Assembly (NCBI RefSeq): GCF_023159225.1
Contig: NC_063170.1
Span: 23,710,301-23,774,300, forward strand
Length of the DNA stretch: 64,000 bases
Source: Perognathus longimembris pacificus
Taxonomy: Eukaryota > Chordata > Mammalia > Rodentia > Heteromyidae
Direction of reading: 5' to 3'
In this document: in pieces, positions 40,716 to 51,120 of the stretch
Numbering within the stretch: position 1 is the first letter of the stretch
Layout of the letters: each line of letters opens with the position of its first letter
Made by a program: the position numbers and the translations under genes
The notes under the pieces: generated by a model
What the model was told of the DNA's origin: nothing
What the model saw: only the letters and a program-made list of their open reading frames with translations
Database searches by the model: none

Positions 40716-40965
40716 AAGCTAGGCACCAGTGGCTCAGTAAGCTAGGCACCAGTAATTCTAATTACTCAGGAGGCTGAGATCTGAGGATTGTGATTTGATG
40801 CCAGTCTCGTAGGACAATCTGTGAGACTCTTATTTCCAACTAACCACCAAAGAGCTGGAAGCAGAGCTGAGGCTCAGGTGGTAGAGCATTAATTATCCTT
40901 GAGCAAAAAAAGCTCAGGGTCAGTGCCTAGGCCCTGAGTTCAAACCCCAGGACCAGAACAAAGAA
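40716..40965 (+). mobile_element. Type A SINE with duplicated 5' start
   Basis: The opening 'aagctaggcaccagt' occurs twice (about 40716-40738 and 40739-40755) before the usual 'ctcaggaggctgagatctgagg'. The tail monomer has an extra 'attaattatc' insert before 'cttgagc'. Ends 'gttcaaaccccaggacc'. Confidence 0.9.
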
Positions 40966-41137
40966 ATATATAAACATAATATCTTCTACCAGCCAAAGAT
41001 GGCTCCTGAACACAGGTGTCAAATATACCTCTATCCAATTTTGTTTTGTTTTTGGTTTTGTTTCAAGCGTTAATTTGCAGGATTTAAAGTATCTTTCTTT
41101 GTTGTGTTTCATGTCATGTTTCTAATGGTCTTTTCTA

Positions 41138-41280
41138 TTCCACCCCCCCCCCGAAAACCCTCCCTCCTTCCTCCTCCTCCTCCTCCTCCTCCTCCTCCTC
41201 CTCCTCCTCCTCCTCCTCCTCCTCCTCCTCCTCCACCTCCTCCACCTTCTCCTCCTTCCTCTCTCTCTCTCTCTCTCCTC
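41138..41280. repeat. (TCC)n polypyrimidine tract
   Basis: Poly-C at 41144-41152, about 25 TCC units at 41170-41245, then a TC run. The proline-rich plus-strand frame across it is low complexity. Confidence 0.95.
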
Positions 41281-41354
41281 TCTTTCTTTGCAAAAGAGGG
41301 ATTAGCAAGTCAGGAGAGTTACTGCAGTTATATTAACACCACTTTAAGGTGGCT
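41281..41354. repeat. Duplicated SINE-tail flank, copy 2
   Basis: Partner of 25901-25970, about four-fifths identical by eye, with the same neighbours on both sides. Confidence 0.75.
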
Positions 41355-41592
41355 TTTTTTTTTTGTCTGTCATGGGGCTTGAACTCAGGGCCTGGATCCT
41401 GTCCTTGAGCTCTTGTGCTCAAAGCTAGTGCTCTACCACTTTGAGCCACAGCTCCACTTCCAGTTTTCTGGTGGTTAATTGGAGATAAGAGTCTCACAGA
41501 CTAACCAGCCCTGGCTGACTTTGAACTGTGATCCTCAGATCTCAGCCTCCTGAGTAGCTAGGATTACAGGCAGGAGCCACCAGTGCCCAGCT
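41355..41592 (-). mobile_element. Type A SINE with extended flank
   Basis: Complete minus-strand copy: 'catggggcttgaactcaggg', 'ctttgagccacagctcc', 'ggttaattggagataagag', 'gagccaccagtgcccagct'. Confidence 0.93.
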
Positions 41593-41779
41593 ATTTTTAC
41601 TTTTTACAGTGCTTAGGTTGGAACCCAGGGTATTTTTGGATAAATAATTGCTGTCTCAATGAGTGATATTCCCAGTCCTATTTTATCCTATTGTGAGATA
41701 TAGATAATATCTTACTCTTATTTATATGAGGGTTTTTCTTCTATCATGTCCGTAAAATGGGATATTTAAATATCGGAAG

Positions 41780-42560
41780 GCATTGTCTGTATTATTATTT
41801 CCTTTCCCCTTGTCAAAACTGATCACAGTTTTGTAGTTTGCTAAAGTATTGACCACAATGTTAAATGTTGTCCTGGTGGTAGGCATCTTATTGTATTCCA
41901 GACTTCAATGGGAACGTCTTTGGTAATTTGCTATTATACATGATGATAAGTTTGTCTTTATATATGTTTTAAAATCATATTAAAGTTGCATCTGTGTCCT
42001 CATATTTTAATAAAGAGTTTATTCTTTTTTCAACCAAGATGGAATGCTGTGTATTGTTTAACACCTTTGCCAGCATCTTTGAGGACAACCCTTTTGTTTT
42101 TCTAAGTTGACATGTGAGCACCGCCCATCTCTAATGCCAATCTATCTCTGTATGTGAAATGGAGGCATATGATTCTTTTTAGTGGGCTGCCAGATCCTAA
42201 GTGCTGATATTTTATTCAAGATTTTTGCATTACTATTCATAAGTGAGATTTACTTGGTATTTTTAAAAAATATCTTTGTCAGTTTGGGTATAAAAGTTTT
42301 GAGGGCTTTGTGAAAAGGAATTGAAAACATTCTTCTAAGATGGAATAGCTCATGTAGTGGTATGTGTTATCTGTTCTGTGAAAGGTTGGTGATTTTCTTT
42401 CGTGGACATTGGGTCTTCTTTGTTTTGGGAGGCTAACTCTTTGTTTACTTTCTAAATTACTACTCAAATTAGTGTATTTAGACTCTCACCTTTTCCTGAG
42501 CCAGCTGTGATTACACTTCCCTACGAAATTACCTATTTCAAGCATCTTCAACTTTACATG
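41780..42560 (-). mobile_element. Old LINE-1 ORF2 reverse-transcriptase region
   Basis: Reversed L1 order: 'cttcaatgggaacgtctttgg', 'gatattttattcaagatttttgcat', 'gatttacttggtatttttaaaaaatatctttgtc' and 'gaaaacattcttc'. Heavily decayed; the only frame of note (42279-42467, minus) is 62 codons. Confidence 0.65.
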
Positions 42561-42754
42561 GAATCAAAAGGCTTTTTTGGGGTCCTTTGAATTTGCTATT
42601 CTATTGTAGGAGTGGTAGAAGAGACCATGACAGCAGATCCTGTATGAGTCTTTATTTGGGTTGCTCTGGCCTGAGGCTTTTTAGTTATCTCAATAGAGAT
42701 GGGCAAGACTTTGGGATTCTCTTTTCTTGGCCAACTATTTGCCAAAGAGAAGGG

Positions 42755-42805
42755 AAGGAAGAATGGGAAAGAAGAAAGGAAAGGGAGAAGAGGGAGCGCT
42801 CAGAA
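42755..42805. repeat. GA/GGA-rich purine tract
   Basis: Irregular purine-rich stretch with few interruptions. Confidence 0.75.
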
Positions 42806-42919
42806 AAGGGTGGTGTATATAAAATCCTGTAAACAGCAGTCAGGGAGTTTATCCTGGTAAGCAAGGACAGAGTTGCTTCTTTACATTTATCCACTGGATT
42901 CTTTTTTAAAGAAAAAAAG

Positions 42920-43895
42920 AAAACTCCTGAAGTTCATTTTGATAAATATTATTTTATATGTTCAGAAGCACATAGGCATTGTGCCTTTGTGTTCTTCCCC
43001 CAAGAGTATCCTCCTTTGGGCTTATTGTATGTGAATGCCCATAGTCCTGCATAATTTATCATGTCCAGGTGTACTTTAGATCTAGCTTCCATATAAGAGA
43101 GAAAACATGTGCCATTTGTCTCTCCCAGTTTGACTTACTTAACATGATTTGTTCTAGGTCCATCCATTTCACTGCAAATGACATACTATTCTTTGTAATG
43201 GCTGTGTAAAATTCCACTGTGTATACGTACCACATTTTTTGGATCCACTCACTATTATAGGGCATCTGGGCTGTTTCCACAACTTGCTATTGTGAACAGT
43301 GCCGCAATGAGCATGATGTGCAAATTGTCTTTATAATATCCTGGCTTGTGATGTTCTGGGTGGATGCCCAGGAGTGGCATGACTGGGTCAGAGGGAAGAT
43401 CTATGTTTAGCTTTTTGAAGACCCTCCAGACTGTTGTCCTAATTTACATTCCCACCAAAAGCGCAATGGGATTTCTTTTCCCCCATATTCCTGCCAACAT
43501 TTGTTGTTGTTCAAATTCTTGATGGTGGCTATTCTAACTGGGGTAAGATGAAGTCTCAGAGTTGTTTTGATTTACATTTCCTTTATGGCCAGGGATGTTG
43601 AGTGTTTCCTCATATGTTTCTTTGCCATTCTTACATCTTCTTCTGAGAAGTCTCTCCTTAGCTCCTTTGCACATTCGATGATTTGTTATTGGCTTTGGGA
43701 TTGGTTAATTTGTACAGTTTGGATATTAGGACTTTGCTGGACATACTGCTGGTAATGATCTTCTTGAAGTTTGTTGGTTGTCTTTCTAGTTTAGTTACTA
43801 TGCCTTTTGCTGTGTAGAATTTTTTTTATTTTGATGTAATCCCATTTGGCAAGTCTCTCTCCTATCTGCTGTGCCCCTGGAACTCTTTAAAAAAG
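42920..43895 (-). mobile_element. LINE-1 3' part with ORF2 C-terminus
   Basis: The minus-strand frame at 43059-43280 contains 'EWIQKMWYVYTVEFYTAI', the hallmark of the L1 ORF2 C-terminal segment. To the right are 'cccaggagtggcatgactgg', 'ttcccaccaaaagcgcaatgg', 'gccagggatgttgagtg' and 'gtaatcccatttggcaag', all in reversed L1 order. Frames are broken. No clear target duplication. Confidence 0.88.
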
Positions 43896-43969
43896 TTTCT
43901 GTTTTATTCTTAATGCATCTTTATATAGGCAAGACAGTCATTAGCTTCACTTAAAACTAGCATTTGTTG

Positions 43970-44080
43970 ACAAGTGTGGTGATATGCTCCTATATGTCAT
44001 AATTTGGGGGCTGAGGCAGGATTGTGAGTTAGAGGCTAGCCTTGACTGTATATAGTGAGTCTATTGTCTCAAAAATCAAA
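43970..44080 (+). mobile_element. B1-like monomer
   Basis: 'aagtgtggtgatatgctcctatatg', 'gggggctgaggcagg' and 'gtctattgtctcaaaaa'. Confidence 0.72.
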
Positions 44081-44082
44081 AC

Positions 44083-44303
44083 CTTGCCAGTATCTAGATT
44101 TGAACTTGAGTCTTAAGCTCAGTTTGTTTGCTTGGCTGGTGCTCTACCACTTGGGCCATGTATCCAGCATTGCTTTCTGGCTGGTTAATTAGAGGTAGAG
44201 TCTCTCACACTTTTCTGACTATGCTGGCTTTGAACTTGAATCCTCTAGGTCTCAGCTTCCTGAGTCGCTGGGATGACAAGGTGTGAGCCATGGGAGCCTG
44301 GCT
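44083..44303 (-). mobile_element. Type A SINE, old
   Basis: 'ttgccagtatctagatttgaac', 'ctaccacttgggccatg', 'ggttaattagaggtagag' and 'gagtcgctgggatgac'. Confidence 0.85.
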
Positions 44304-44689
44304 TGTTTTTATTTCTTATTGCAAAAATGATATGTGTTTCCTATAGAACCATTACCAAGTATGGATCAATAAAAGAAGAAGAAAATCTTATCACTCAAGG
44401 ATAGAGGCTGTTAAGACTTTGGTGTTTATCTTTCTTGATCTCCCCTATTTGTATCTGTATTTTCATTTTGCAGGTGAAGAGGAGGATCAGGGAGGATGGA
44501 TGTTTGTGTATATCCCTCCCCCCCACCCTTTATTCATTGGCTTATTTCTTCTTGACAACTTTCTGTACAAAACGGATTTGAGATGTCAGGGCTGATATGG
44601 CCCTGTGGAGAATCATATCTCAGGCTCTTATGTGGAACTCATGTGGCTGTTTGCATTTCTGTGGACAAGGAAACCTCACGAAGAAGAAT

Positions 44690-44790
44690 CCAGTGGCTGA
44701 GCTTGGTGGAGAATGCCTGTAATCCCACCACTTGAGAGGATTGTGCATTCATTGCCAGCGTGGGCCAACAGTGAGATCTTGTCTCTAAAG
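44690..44790 (+). mobile_element. B1-like monomer
   Basis: 'gtggctgagcttggtggagaatgcctgtaatccc' to 'gtgagatcttgtctctaaag'. Confidence 0.72.
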
Positions 44791-45018
44791 ACAGACTCCA
44801 TGTTACTCTTCCAGAGACTCTGGCTTAAGAGATGAGAGGTGTCTGCTGGTTCTGAAGAGAGAGATAAGACAGTGGACTGTGGATGGAGACATAAGGAAGT
44901 CTGACAGAGCTTAGGACAGATGGACAGGTGCTCTGATGTCACATTCTGATGCCTTGCCTAACAGATGACAATTAGCAGCCACCAGCTGTAATATGACTGC
45001 AAATAAAAGAAAGATGTT

Positions 45019-45366
45019 ATTTTTTAAATTTTTTTCTATTTATTGTCAAAGTGATGTACAGAGAGGTTACAGTTTCATATGTTAGGCCTTGAGTATATTT
45101 CTTGTACTGTTTGTTACCTCCTCCCTCATTCCCCCCTTCCCCCTCCTTCCTTCCCTCTCCCCCCATGAATTGTTCAGTTGGTTTACACCAAATGGTTTTT
45201 GCAAGTATTATTTTTGTAGTCATTTGTCTTTTTATCATTTGTCTCTCGATTTTGATATTCCCTTTCACTCCCCTAGTTCTAATGCCAGTATATACAGTTT
45301 CCAATGTACTCAGATGAGGAACAGTGATAGTGCGGGCACAACACAGGAAGGGAATACAAAAGGAAA
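45019..45366 (-). mobile_element. 5'-truncated LINE-1 3' UTR
   Basis: Same reversed 3' UTR as 5779-6478: 'gatgtacagagaggttacag', a C-rich tract, 'cagttggtttacaccaaatgg' and 'ccaatgtactcag'. Imperfect duplication 'aaagatgttattttt' (about 45010) and 'aaagatattattttt' (about 45367) is a likely target duplication. Confidence 0.87.
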
Positions 45367-45450
45367 AAAGATATTATTTTTATAATGCCTTTAGCTAAAT
45401 ATTTAGGACTCCAACAATGAGTGTTTGTTTGTTGGCATCCCCGAGGCTGC

Positions 45451-45451
45451 G

Positions 45452-45485
<34 letters not shown>
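45451..45485. repeat. (TG)n microsatellite
   Basis: About 17 TG units; a shorter GTGTGTGTG follows after 'acaccctggg'. Confidence 0.95.
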
Positions 45486-45486
<1 letters not shown>

Positions 45487-45729
45487 CACCCTGGGTGTGT
45501 GTGTGGTTATTTTCCATGGATGAGGCTGCTGTTGGTATTCTCTCTGGGCTCCAGCAAGAAGCTCTCTTCTGAATGAGGGAAGTGAGCTCAGGAGTGCCCC
45601 TGTCCACATGCCTGACCTCCAACTGGCACTGGGCAAAGCCTTGGTCTCTGTGTCTCTGTTATCTTCTCTCTCCAAATTCCAACCCATGCTACCTCTCTCC
45701 ATAATCTGTAGGTGAGGATTGACAAGTAT

Positions 45730-45934
45730 AAGGAGCCTGAAATCCTAGCTACTCAGGAGGCTGAGATCTGAGGATCATGATTCAAAGCCAGTCTGGGCAT
45801 GAAAGTGAGACTCTTATCTCCAATGAACCACCAGAAAACTGGAAGTGGCACCATAGTGCAAAGTGATAAGCCCCAGGGACAGGACCCAGGCCTGAGTTCA
45901 AGCCCTATGGTAGACAGAAAAAGAAAAAAAAGTA
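45730..45934 (+). mobile_element. Type A SINE, 5' start lost
   Basis: 'gaaatcctagctactcaggagg', 'gattcaaagccagtctgggc', 'gaaccaccagaaaactggaagtgg' and 'cctgagttcaagccc'. The tail monomer is shortened. Confidence 0.88.
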
Positions 45935-46079
45935 AGACGTTCCATCAGTCTCCTGCTTTGTTAGTCTATAGAACACCAGCCTCTGGTATACTGTGACTCC
46001 CACACTTAGGCTAAAAGTAAAACTGTGTGCATGGTGCCACTCACTTGTTGCTAAAATAAGACAGTGTTATATTTCTGTG

Positions 46080-46195
46080 AATGAGCCTTGTGGTGCCCAT
46101 CTATAATACCAGCACTCAGTAGGCTGAGGCAGTAGGATAGAGAGTTTGAGGGAAGCTAGGTTATATAGTGAAAACTTGTTTAAAAAATAAAGGTA
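46080..46195 (+). mobile_element. B1-like monomer
   Basis: 'ccttgtggtgcccatctataatacc', 'gtaggctgaggcagtagg' and 'tatatagtgaaaacttg' with an A-rich end. Confidence 0.72.
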
Positions 46196-48765
46196 TGCAT
46201 GTCATGACCATTATAAGGAAAATTCTTGTACTATATATACTATAATGATGTAATTGCTGCATGTTACAATTGTATAAATGTGTTGGCTAATTTGCATTTC
46301 TTTAGCCATCAATAATGGTGCCAGTGCATACTGATCTATTTAATTTCTTTTAAGAATGATTATTACTTTTAATTAAAAAGTTTTAAAATAACATTGTTTC
46401 TTTCTTCTTCTTATTTTCTTAGAATTCACAATGGTTGGAAACCACCACCATGTGTTACTCCTTTCTAGACCCAGTTTTTGTCATTTCTACACAGTAGATA
46501 TTTTGGCCTGTGTACTTTGTTACAGGGTGACTGGTCACCCATTACAAAGTGTTTTTGTAGAAACCTTTGTCTCTAACTGTAGCCCACTGTGACATCCCCA
46601 CATTCAGACATTGCCAAATGCCAAACAAAGGAAAACCCCCAATTAAGATTATATACACCCCATGGGATTCTGCCCAAACTTAGGTCTGTGCCCAATTTTA
46701 TTCACATTCTCCAGACTATTAGGGCATACCATGACAAAAAAATAGCATGTTCAAAGATTACTCAAAAGAACTCTGATGAAACATTTTTGGTGGTCCAGTT
46801 ATTGTTTCTCAGGGATTTGTATCATATATGTTTAGTTAAATTGGAGCTACACTCCCCCAAATTCCATTTCCCAAGATTTTCTTACCTTTGTATCCCAGAA
46901 TTCCTCACTTTTATTTCCCAGAATTACTTGCCTTGCATAATCCTGGAACAGAATTTGGCTGTGAGAGAATTCAGATGAGATTTGGAAGATGGAAGTGAAG
47001 TGCACTCTGTTTTGCAGTGGGTAGGTGTAGAGTCAGGGGCTACACTGTGGGTATGGTCCGAGAATGGGGCAAATCGTTCTTCTTGCTCCTTTTTCCAATT
47101 TCTGGAATTCTGGAGAAGACTCTTAGGTAGCCTACAGTGAAGGATTGAGCAGCCTATGCTGGAGCCTTGGAGATGGTGAGACAACAGTAGCGTTTCTCTG
47201 AAAGCCACATATGGGACATATGGGTTCTATTTCTTTCTCATGGCTCTAGAATGATCTGCTTTCATTTTGTTCTTATTCACTCTTGCCTTGTGTCTCTTTC
47301 CTTTTCTCAGAGGTCAGTCTGCTAACTTCAAATATAAAGGCAATGGATCATCACTAAATGGCTCCTAACAGACCTGTCTTATCACTCAGGGTGAGGACAG
47401 GCACCTATCTGGTTAGGGTCCTCAGGCTGATCGATGCCCACTTGAGATGTGACACATTGCTCAAAATGAATCAGAGGAATCCATTTTAATGCAGCTCTGA
47501 GTGTTTTGTTCTGTACTCTGTGAACCATCAGAGGAAAGACGAGAACTAGCTCATAACTGGACTCTTCCCCCTCCATCCCACCCACCCCCTGCCACCAGTG
47601 GATCATTACCTCTTAACACATTCACTCTTAATAATGACTCAGCATCACCGAGACTCATTACTGGTGGGAGACTCACGAGAAGATTCATCACCAGGCAGAA
47701 CTATTTTGTGCCATTTCAGGCCAAGTCTCTAAAAAATCTCAGTATTTAGAAGTGTCCATCTCCTCTGAGTCTGTGAGCTTTTCTTCCCCAGATGTCCCCA
47801 GGGACACACTGGCCTCCAGAGGCTGATGTCCTGTCACCTAGGCTATAAGGGGTTAATTTACCCAACTGTCTGCGGACTCTGTGGCTTATTTCATATTTAT
47901 TTCAATTATAGAAGTATACTGGGCCAGTGTATTTATTTTAAATCACATTATCTACAGCTTCCCAAGCATGTGTCAACAAAAAGAACGGTTTCAATTTAGT
48001 AGACTTTGAAATGGTGCGCAGTTTATCCTCACTTCAATTATGCTCTCTATAGTAAGTCATGGGAGCTGCAGGATTATTCAGGACAAGGTAATGCTATCTG
48101 AAGGCATTGATTTTCCATCCTCTTCAAGAAGAGCTCACTGAAAGATGTACTGGAGTTTCCTTCAAGGAAACACAAAAATACATTTCTTAGCTGCAATTTC
48201 TGAGAAATCTCAGTCTTGGGTTCTGGGTGCAGCAGCCAAAGAAATGTTTGATGCTTAAAGAAAGACACACAAAGCTAATTGCAAACAAACAACCAGAGAT
48301 GAACGCTTATTTATTAATTTATTTTTGCTTAAAATGATGGGAGATGGTAGAAGAGAGGAAGAGTAGGATATTAGAGAATTCCAGTACTCTCTCTACATAT
48401 GAATAAATATTATCAGCTAAGTTCTGGAGATGCAGATACAGTAGAAAGGAGAGTTGGCTTTGTGAGTCTACAACTTTTACAGTTGCCCAAGGCCACATGC
48501 GGAGGGGGGTCGGGACAAGCTTGCCTTAATATTCTATGCCATTACCCACCTTCTATTATTCCTCATACTTTTCAACAAAAAGGACCTGCATTTCATTGAG
48601 ACTGCAGAATACGTGGCCAGCCCTATGAACATACAGTCATTGCTGTTCCCATGGAGCTTAGAGATGGGTGGATGAGATGCTCATCCCTAATTAGTAGCTG
48701 AACTACGAATTCTGGTGTCATGAGGACAATGCAGGGACAGGTGCAGAGTGCCTACAGGGTTTGTG
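46196..48765. other. Repeat-poor sequence, no gene seen
   Basis: About 2.6 kb without type A or B SINEs. The 129-codon frame at 46589-46978 is the longest outside repeats but its DNA includes a near-duplicate ('ttcccagaatt' at about 46890 and 46917) seen in old interspersed repeats and shows no protein domain. 47,880-48,060 is A/T-rich and a candidate conserved non-coding segment. Confidence 0.5.
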
Positions 48766-48767
48766 CC

Positions 48768-48915
48768 TCAGTCTGTTCTGTGTTGCTATACCAAAGTATC
48801 TGAAGCTGAATAATTTATTAGGAAAAGGGCCTTATTTAGCTCTCAGTTCTAAGGTCCAAGGGCATAGTGCTGTGGATCTGGTCTTGGCTTCTGGTGAAGT
48901 CCATGGGTTGGGGAC

Positions 48916-48948
<33 letters not shown>

Positions 48949-49302
48949 GAGACAGACAGAGAGACAGAGAGACAGAGAGAGGCAGAGACAGAGAGAGACA
49001 GAGACACATAGAGAGAGACAGAGACAGAGACAGAGACAGAGAGAGGCAGAGACAGAGAGAGACAGAGACAGAGACAGAGACATAGAGAGAGAGAGAAACA
49101 GAGTGACTCTTGTAACTACTCACTCTTCTTGAAAATTAATCCATTCAAGAGATCAGCATTAATGGCTTTTTAAGGTCATGACCCAGTCACCTTCTTTAGG
49201 CTCTACCTTTTAAAGATCTCAGCACCTTTGTCTACTGATGCATTGGGGATATAAGCCTCAACCTGAGTCTTGCAGGGACAAATCATATTTAAACTAGGAC
49301 AT
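48768..49302 (-). mobile_element. MaLR (THE1/MST-like) LTR expanded by a GA microsatellite
   Basis: 'cagtctgttctgtgttgctatacc', 'ctgaataatttattaggaaaagg' and, after the microsatellite, 'ccattcaagagatcagcattaatgg', 'tttaaggtcatgacccagtcacc' and 'gatgcattggggatataagcc' follow the reversed MST/THE1 order. The family's own GA-rich part has grown into the repeat below. Confidence 0.8.
48916..49097. repeat. (GA)n / (GACAGA)n microsatellite
   Basis: A GA run, then mixed GACAGA and GAGACA hexamers for about 180 bp. Low-complexity frames occur in several registers on both strands. Confidence 0.96.
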
Positions 49303-49875
49303 TGTGTGATGACCTAGGCAGCCCAGAGCTAACTGAAGGCACCAGCTATTGGAATGGTAGGTGAGTAAACACACAGAGCCCTCTAAGGAGACAAAGGCCC
49401 ACAGGCAGGAGAAGTCAGGTGAACTCAGAGAGAAATCATAACAACACAGCCTGGTGAACAAGAGTGGGCTAGGCTCCTGTTGTTGGCAAGAACACCAGGC
49501 ATGGTGCTGCCGTGTCTGGGTATACATAGATTTCCCCAGTCAGTAACTTGAAATGACCCTCAGACCCCTTTGTGTTACTAGTTCTTAATCACTGTCTCAT
49601 CTATGAATTAACCTAGCCTTCTTTAATTGTGCAGTGCACTGGAAAGGACAGGGTTGGCTTAAAAAACAAAACAAAACAAAGCAATATACCCCAAATCTCC
49701 ATCTCCCCCAAATAAGATTCAAAGTTTTTTAAGTAATTGTCTTTCCTCCTGCCAAAGCACTGCAGTTAATTTCAGCCCTGTATGGAAAGTGACTGCTATT
49801 CTCCGTTCTGATTTTGTGTGTGTGAATTTGTGCATTTCAGGCCCCTTGCAAGTGTCTATGTGGTTTTCGACAGTA
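49303..49875. other. Unique sequence with an (AAAAC)n patch
   Basis: (AAAAC)n-like run at 49661-49680. Otherwise nothing recognised. Confidence 0.5.
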
Positions 49876-49879
49876 TTTG

Positions 49880-50040
49880 CCCTTACATGCCTGGCTCATT
49901 TCACTTAGCACAGGTTCATCTACCTTGTAGCATGTATCAGAATTTCCTTCCTTTTTAAGGTTGAATAACATTCCATTGTATAAATATGCCACATTTTATC
50001 TAGTCATGTGGTAAGAATGTTTGGGTTATGTTTACATTAT
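49880..50040 (-). mobile_element. Ancient LINE-1 (L1M) fragment
   Basis: 'cctggctcatttcacttagcac', 'agcatgtatcagaatttccttcctttttaagg' and 'aacattccattgtataaatatgccac' are reversed L1M landmarks. Confidence 0.8.
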
Positions 50041-50059
50041 TTATTTATTTATATATTAT

Positions 50060-50226
50060 TTTTTTCTACAGTAATCTTGGGGCTTGAACTCAGGGCCTGG
50101 GTGTTACCTCTGAGCTTTTGGGGGGAAAGGCTAGCACTCTACCATTTGAGCCATATTTCTACTGCTTTTTAGTGATTAGTTGGAGGTAAGAATCTTACAG
50201 GCTTCCCTGTTTCTACATCCTATCCG
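50060..50226 (-). mobile_element. Type A SINE, head lost
   Basis: 'aatcttggggcttgaactcaggg', 'ctaccatttgagccatattt', 'gattagttggaggtaagaatc'. The B1-like head stops after 'ttccctgtt'. Confidence 0.82.
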
Positions 50227-50984
50227 CCTCATTTAAGACATGGTTCTGTTTCCTGCTATTAATTTTGTTAAATTCCCAAAGGGGCCACCCCACAGAAATC
50301 CATCTTGGAGTATGTCATACTTTAGTCAGCTTGATCATGTATATATGCATAATGACCTTGTGTGTAGTTTTATATTTGTTTATATTTTAGGTCTGTGTGA
50401 TGACTTTGAGGAGTTGTCACACTTGGGAGCTGCTTCCTCATGTGGTTCTGTCAGTTTTAAGCTGTAGGTAAACATCATGTACCCATTCATTGATGGAAGG
50501 CTGTAAGAACAGAACATGTGTTTGATCTTTCTTTAAGAAGGGGCTGTGGGTAGAATGGGGTGGGGACTGCAGAAGGCAGCAATGATATTTTGGAAAAGGA
50601 CTTTTTCAAAAAGTAATTATGGAAATTTCATCAAGGAGTTGAAGACTTTTAAGAGGGTCAGACGTAAAAATTACAGTGTGCAAATTAGAGTCGGGAAGAA
50701 TGATTTTAATTGAAGCTGCTATTCCCAGGCCTCAGTCCCCTATCTCCTGTCGTCTCAGAATGATCATTTCACCCTCGTCAACTACCGTCTCGCCTGCTAT
50801 GGCCTCAATATGCCACTGAAGTAAGAGCATCGACTTAACAGGCTCTAATTGGAGACTCTATGTGAACCCTAAGAGGTGAATCTGTGAAAAGATCTGGTAA
50901 CCATGGCAAGCCAGCAGCAGATAATTTTGAGGTTGATGCAATCTTGGGTGCTACCTTCTTTGTCTGTGTGAAAGGCCCTTCTTT
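50227..50984. other. Unique sequence, no gene seen
   Basis: A 75-codon frame at 50240-50467 has an AG/GT pair around 50390-50466 that could pass for splice sites, but no domain is recognised. Confidence 0.45.
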
Positions 50985-51120
50985 TTCTTTTTCTTTTGTG
51001 TGCATATACTTTTATTTTATTATTGATTGATATTTTATTATCCTTAAGTAGATGTACAGAGGGGTTTCAGCTCAACATGTCAGTTTGTGAGTACAATGCA
51101 TCTTGATCAACGTCACCTGT
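50985..51120 (-). mobile_element. LINE-1 3' UTR fragment
   Basis: A T-rich run then 'gatgtacagaggggtttcagctcaacatgtcag' and 'gagtacaatgcatcttgatca', a diverged cousin of the 5.8-kb and 45.0-kb 3' UTRs. Confidence 0.65.

Noticed and set aside
46589..46978. 129-codon plus-strand open frame
   Set aside because: No domain, no splice or initiation support, and its DNA contains motifs typical of old interspersed repeats. A chance frame of this size is expected in 64 kb.
48832..49132. Arg/Glu- and Ser/Leu-rich frames on both strands
   Set aside because: Translations of a (GA)n/(GACAGA)n repeat inside an MaLR LTR.
50391..50466. Possible exon with AG and GT borders
   Set aside because: The acceptor is weak (TTTATATTTTAG) and the frame hits a stop at the donor; below my threshold.
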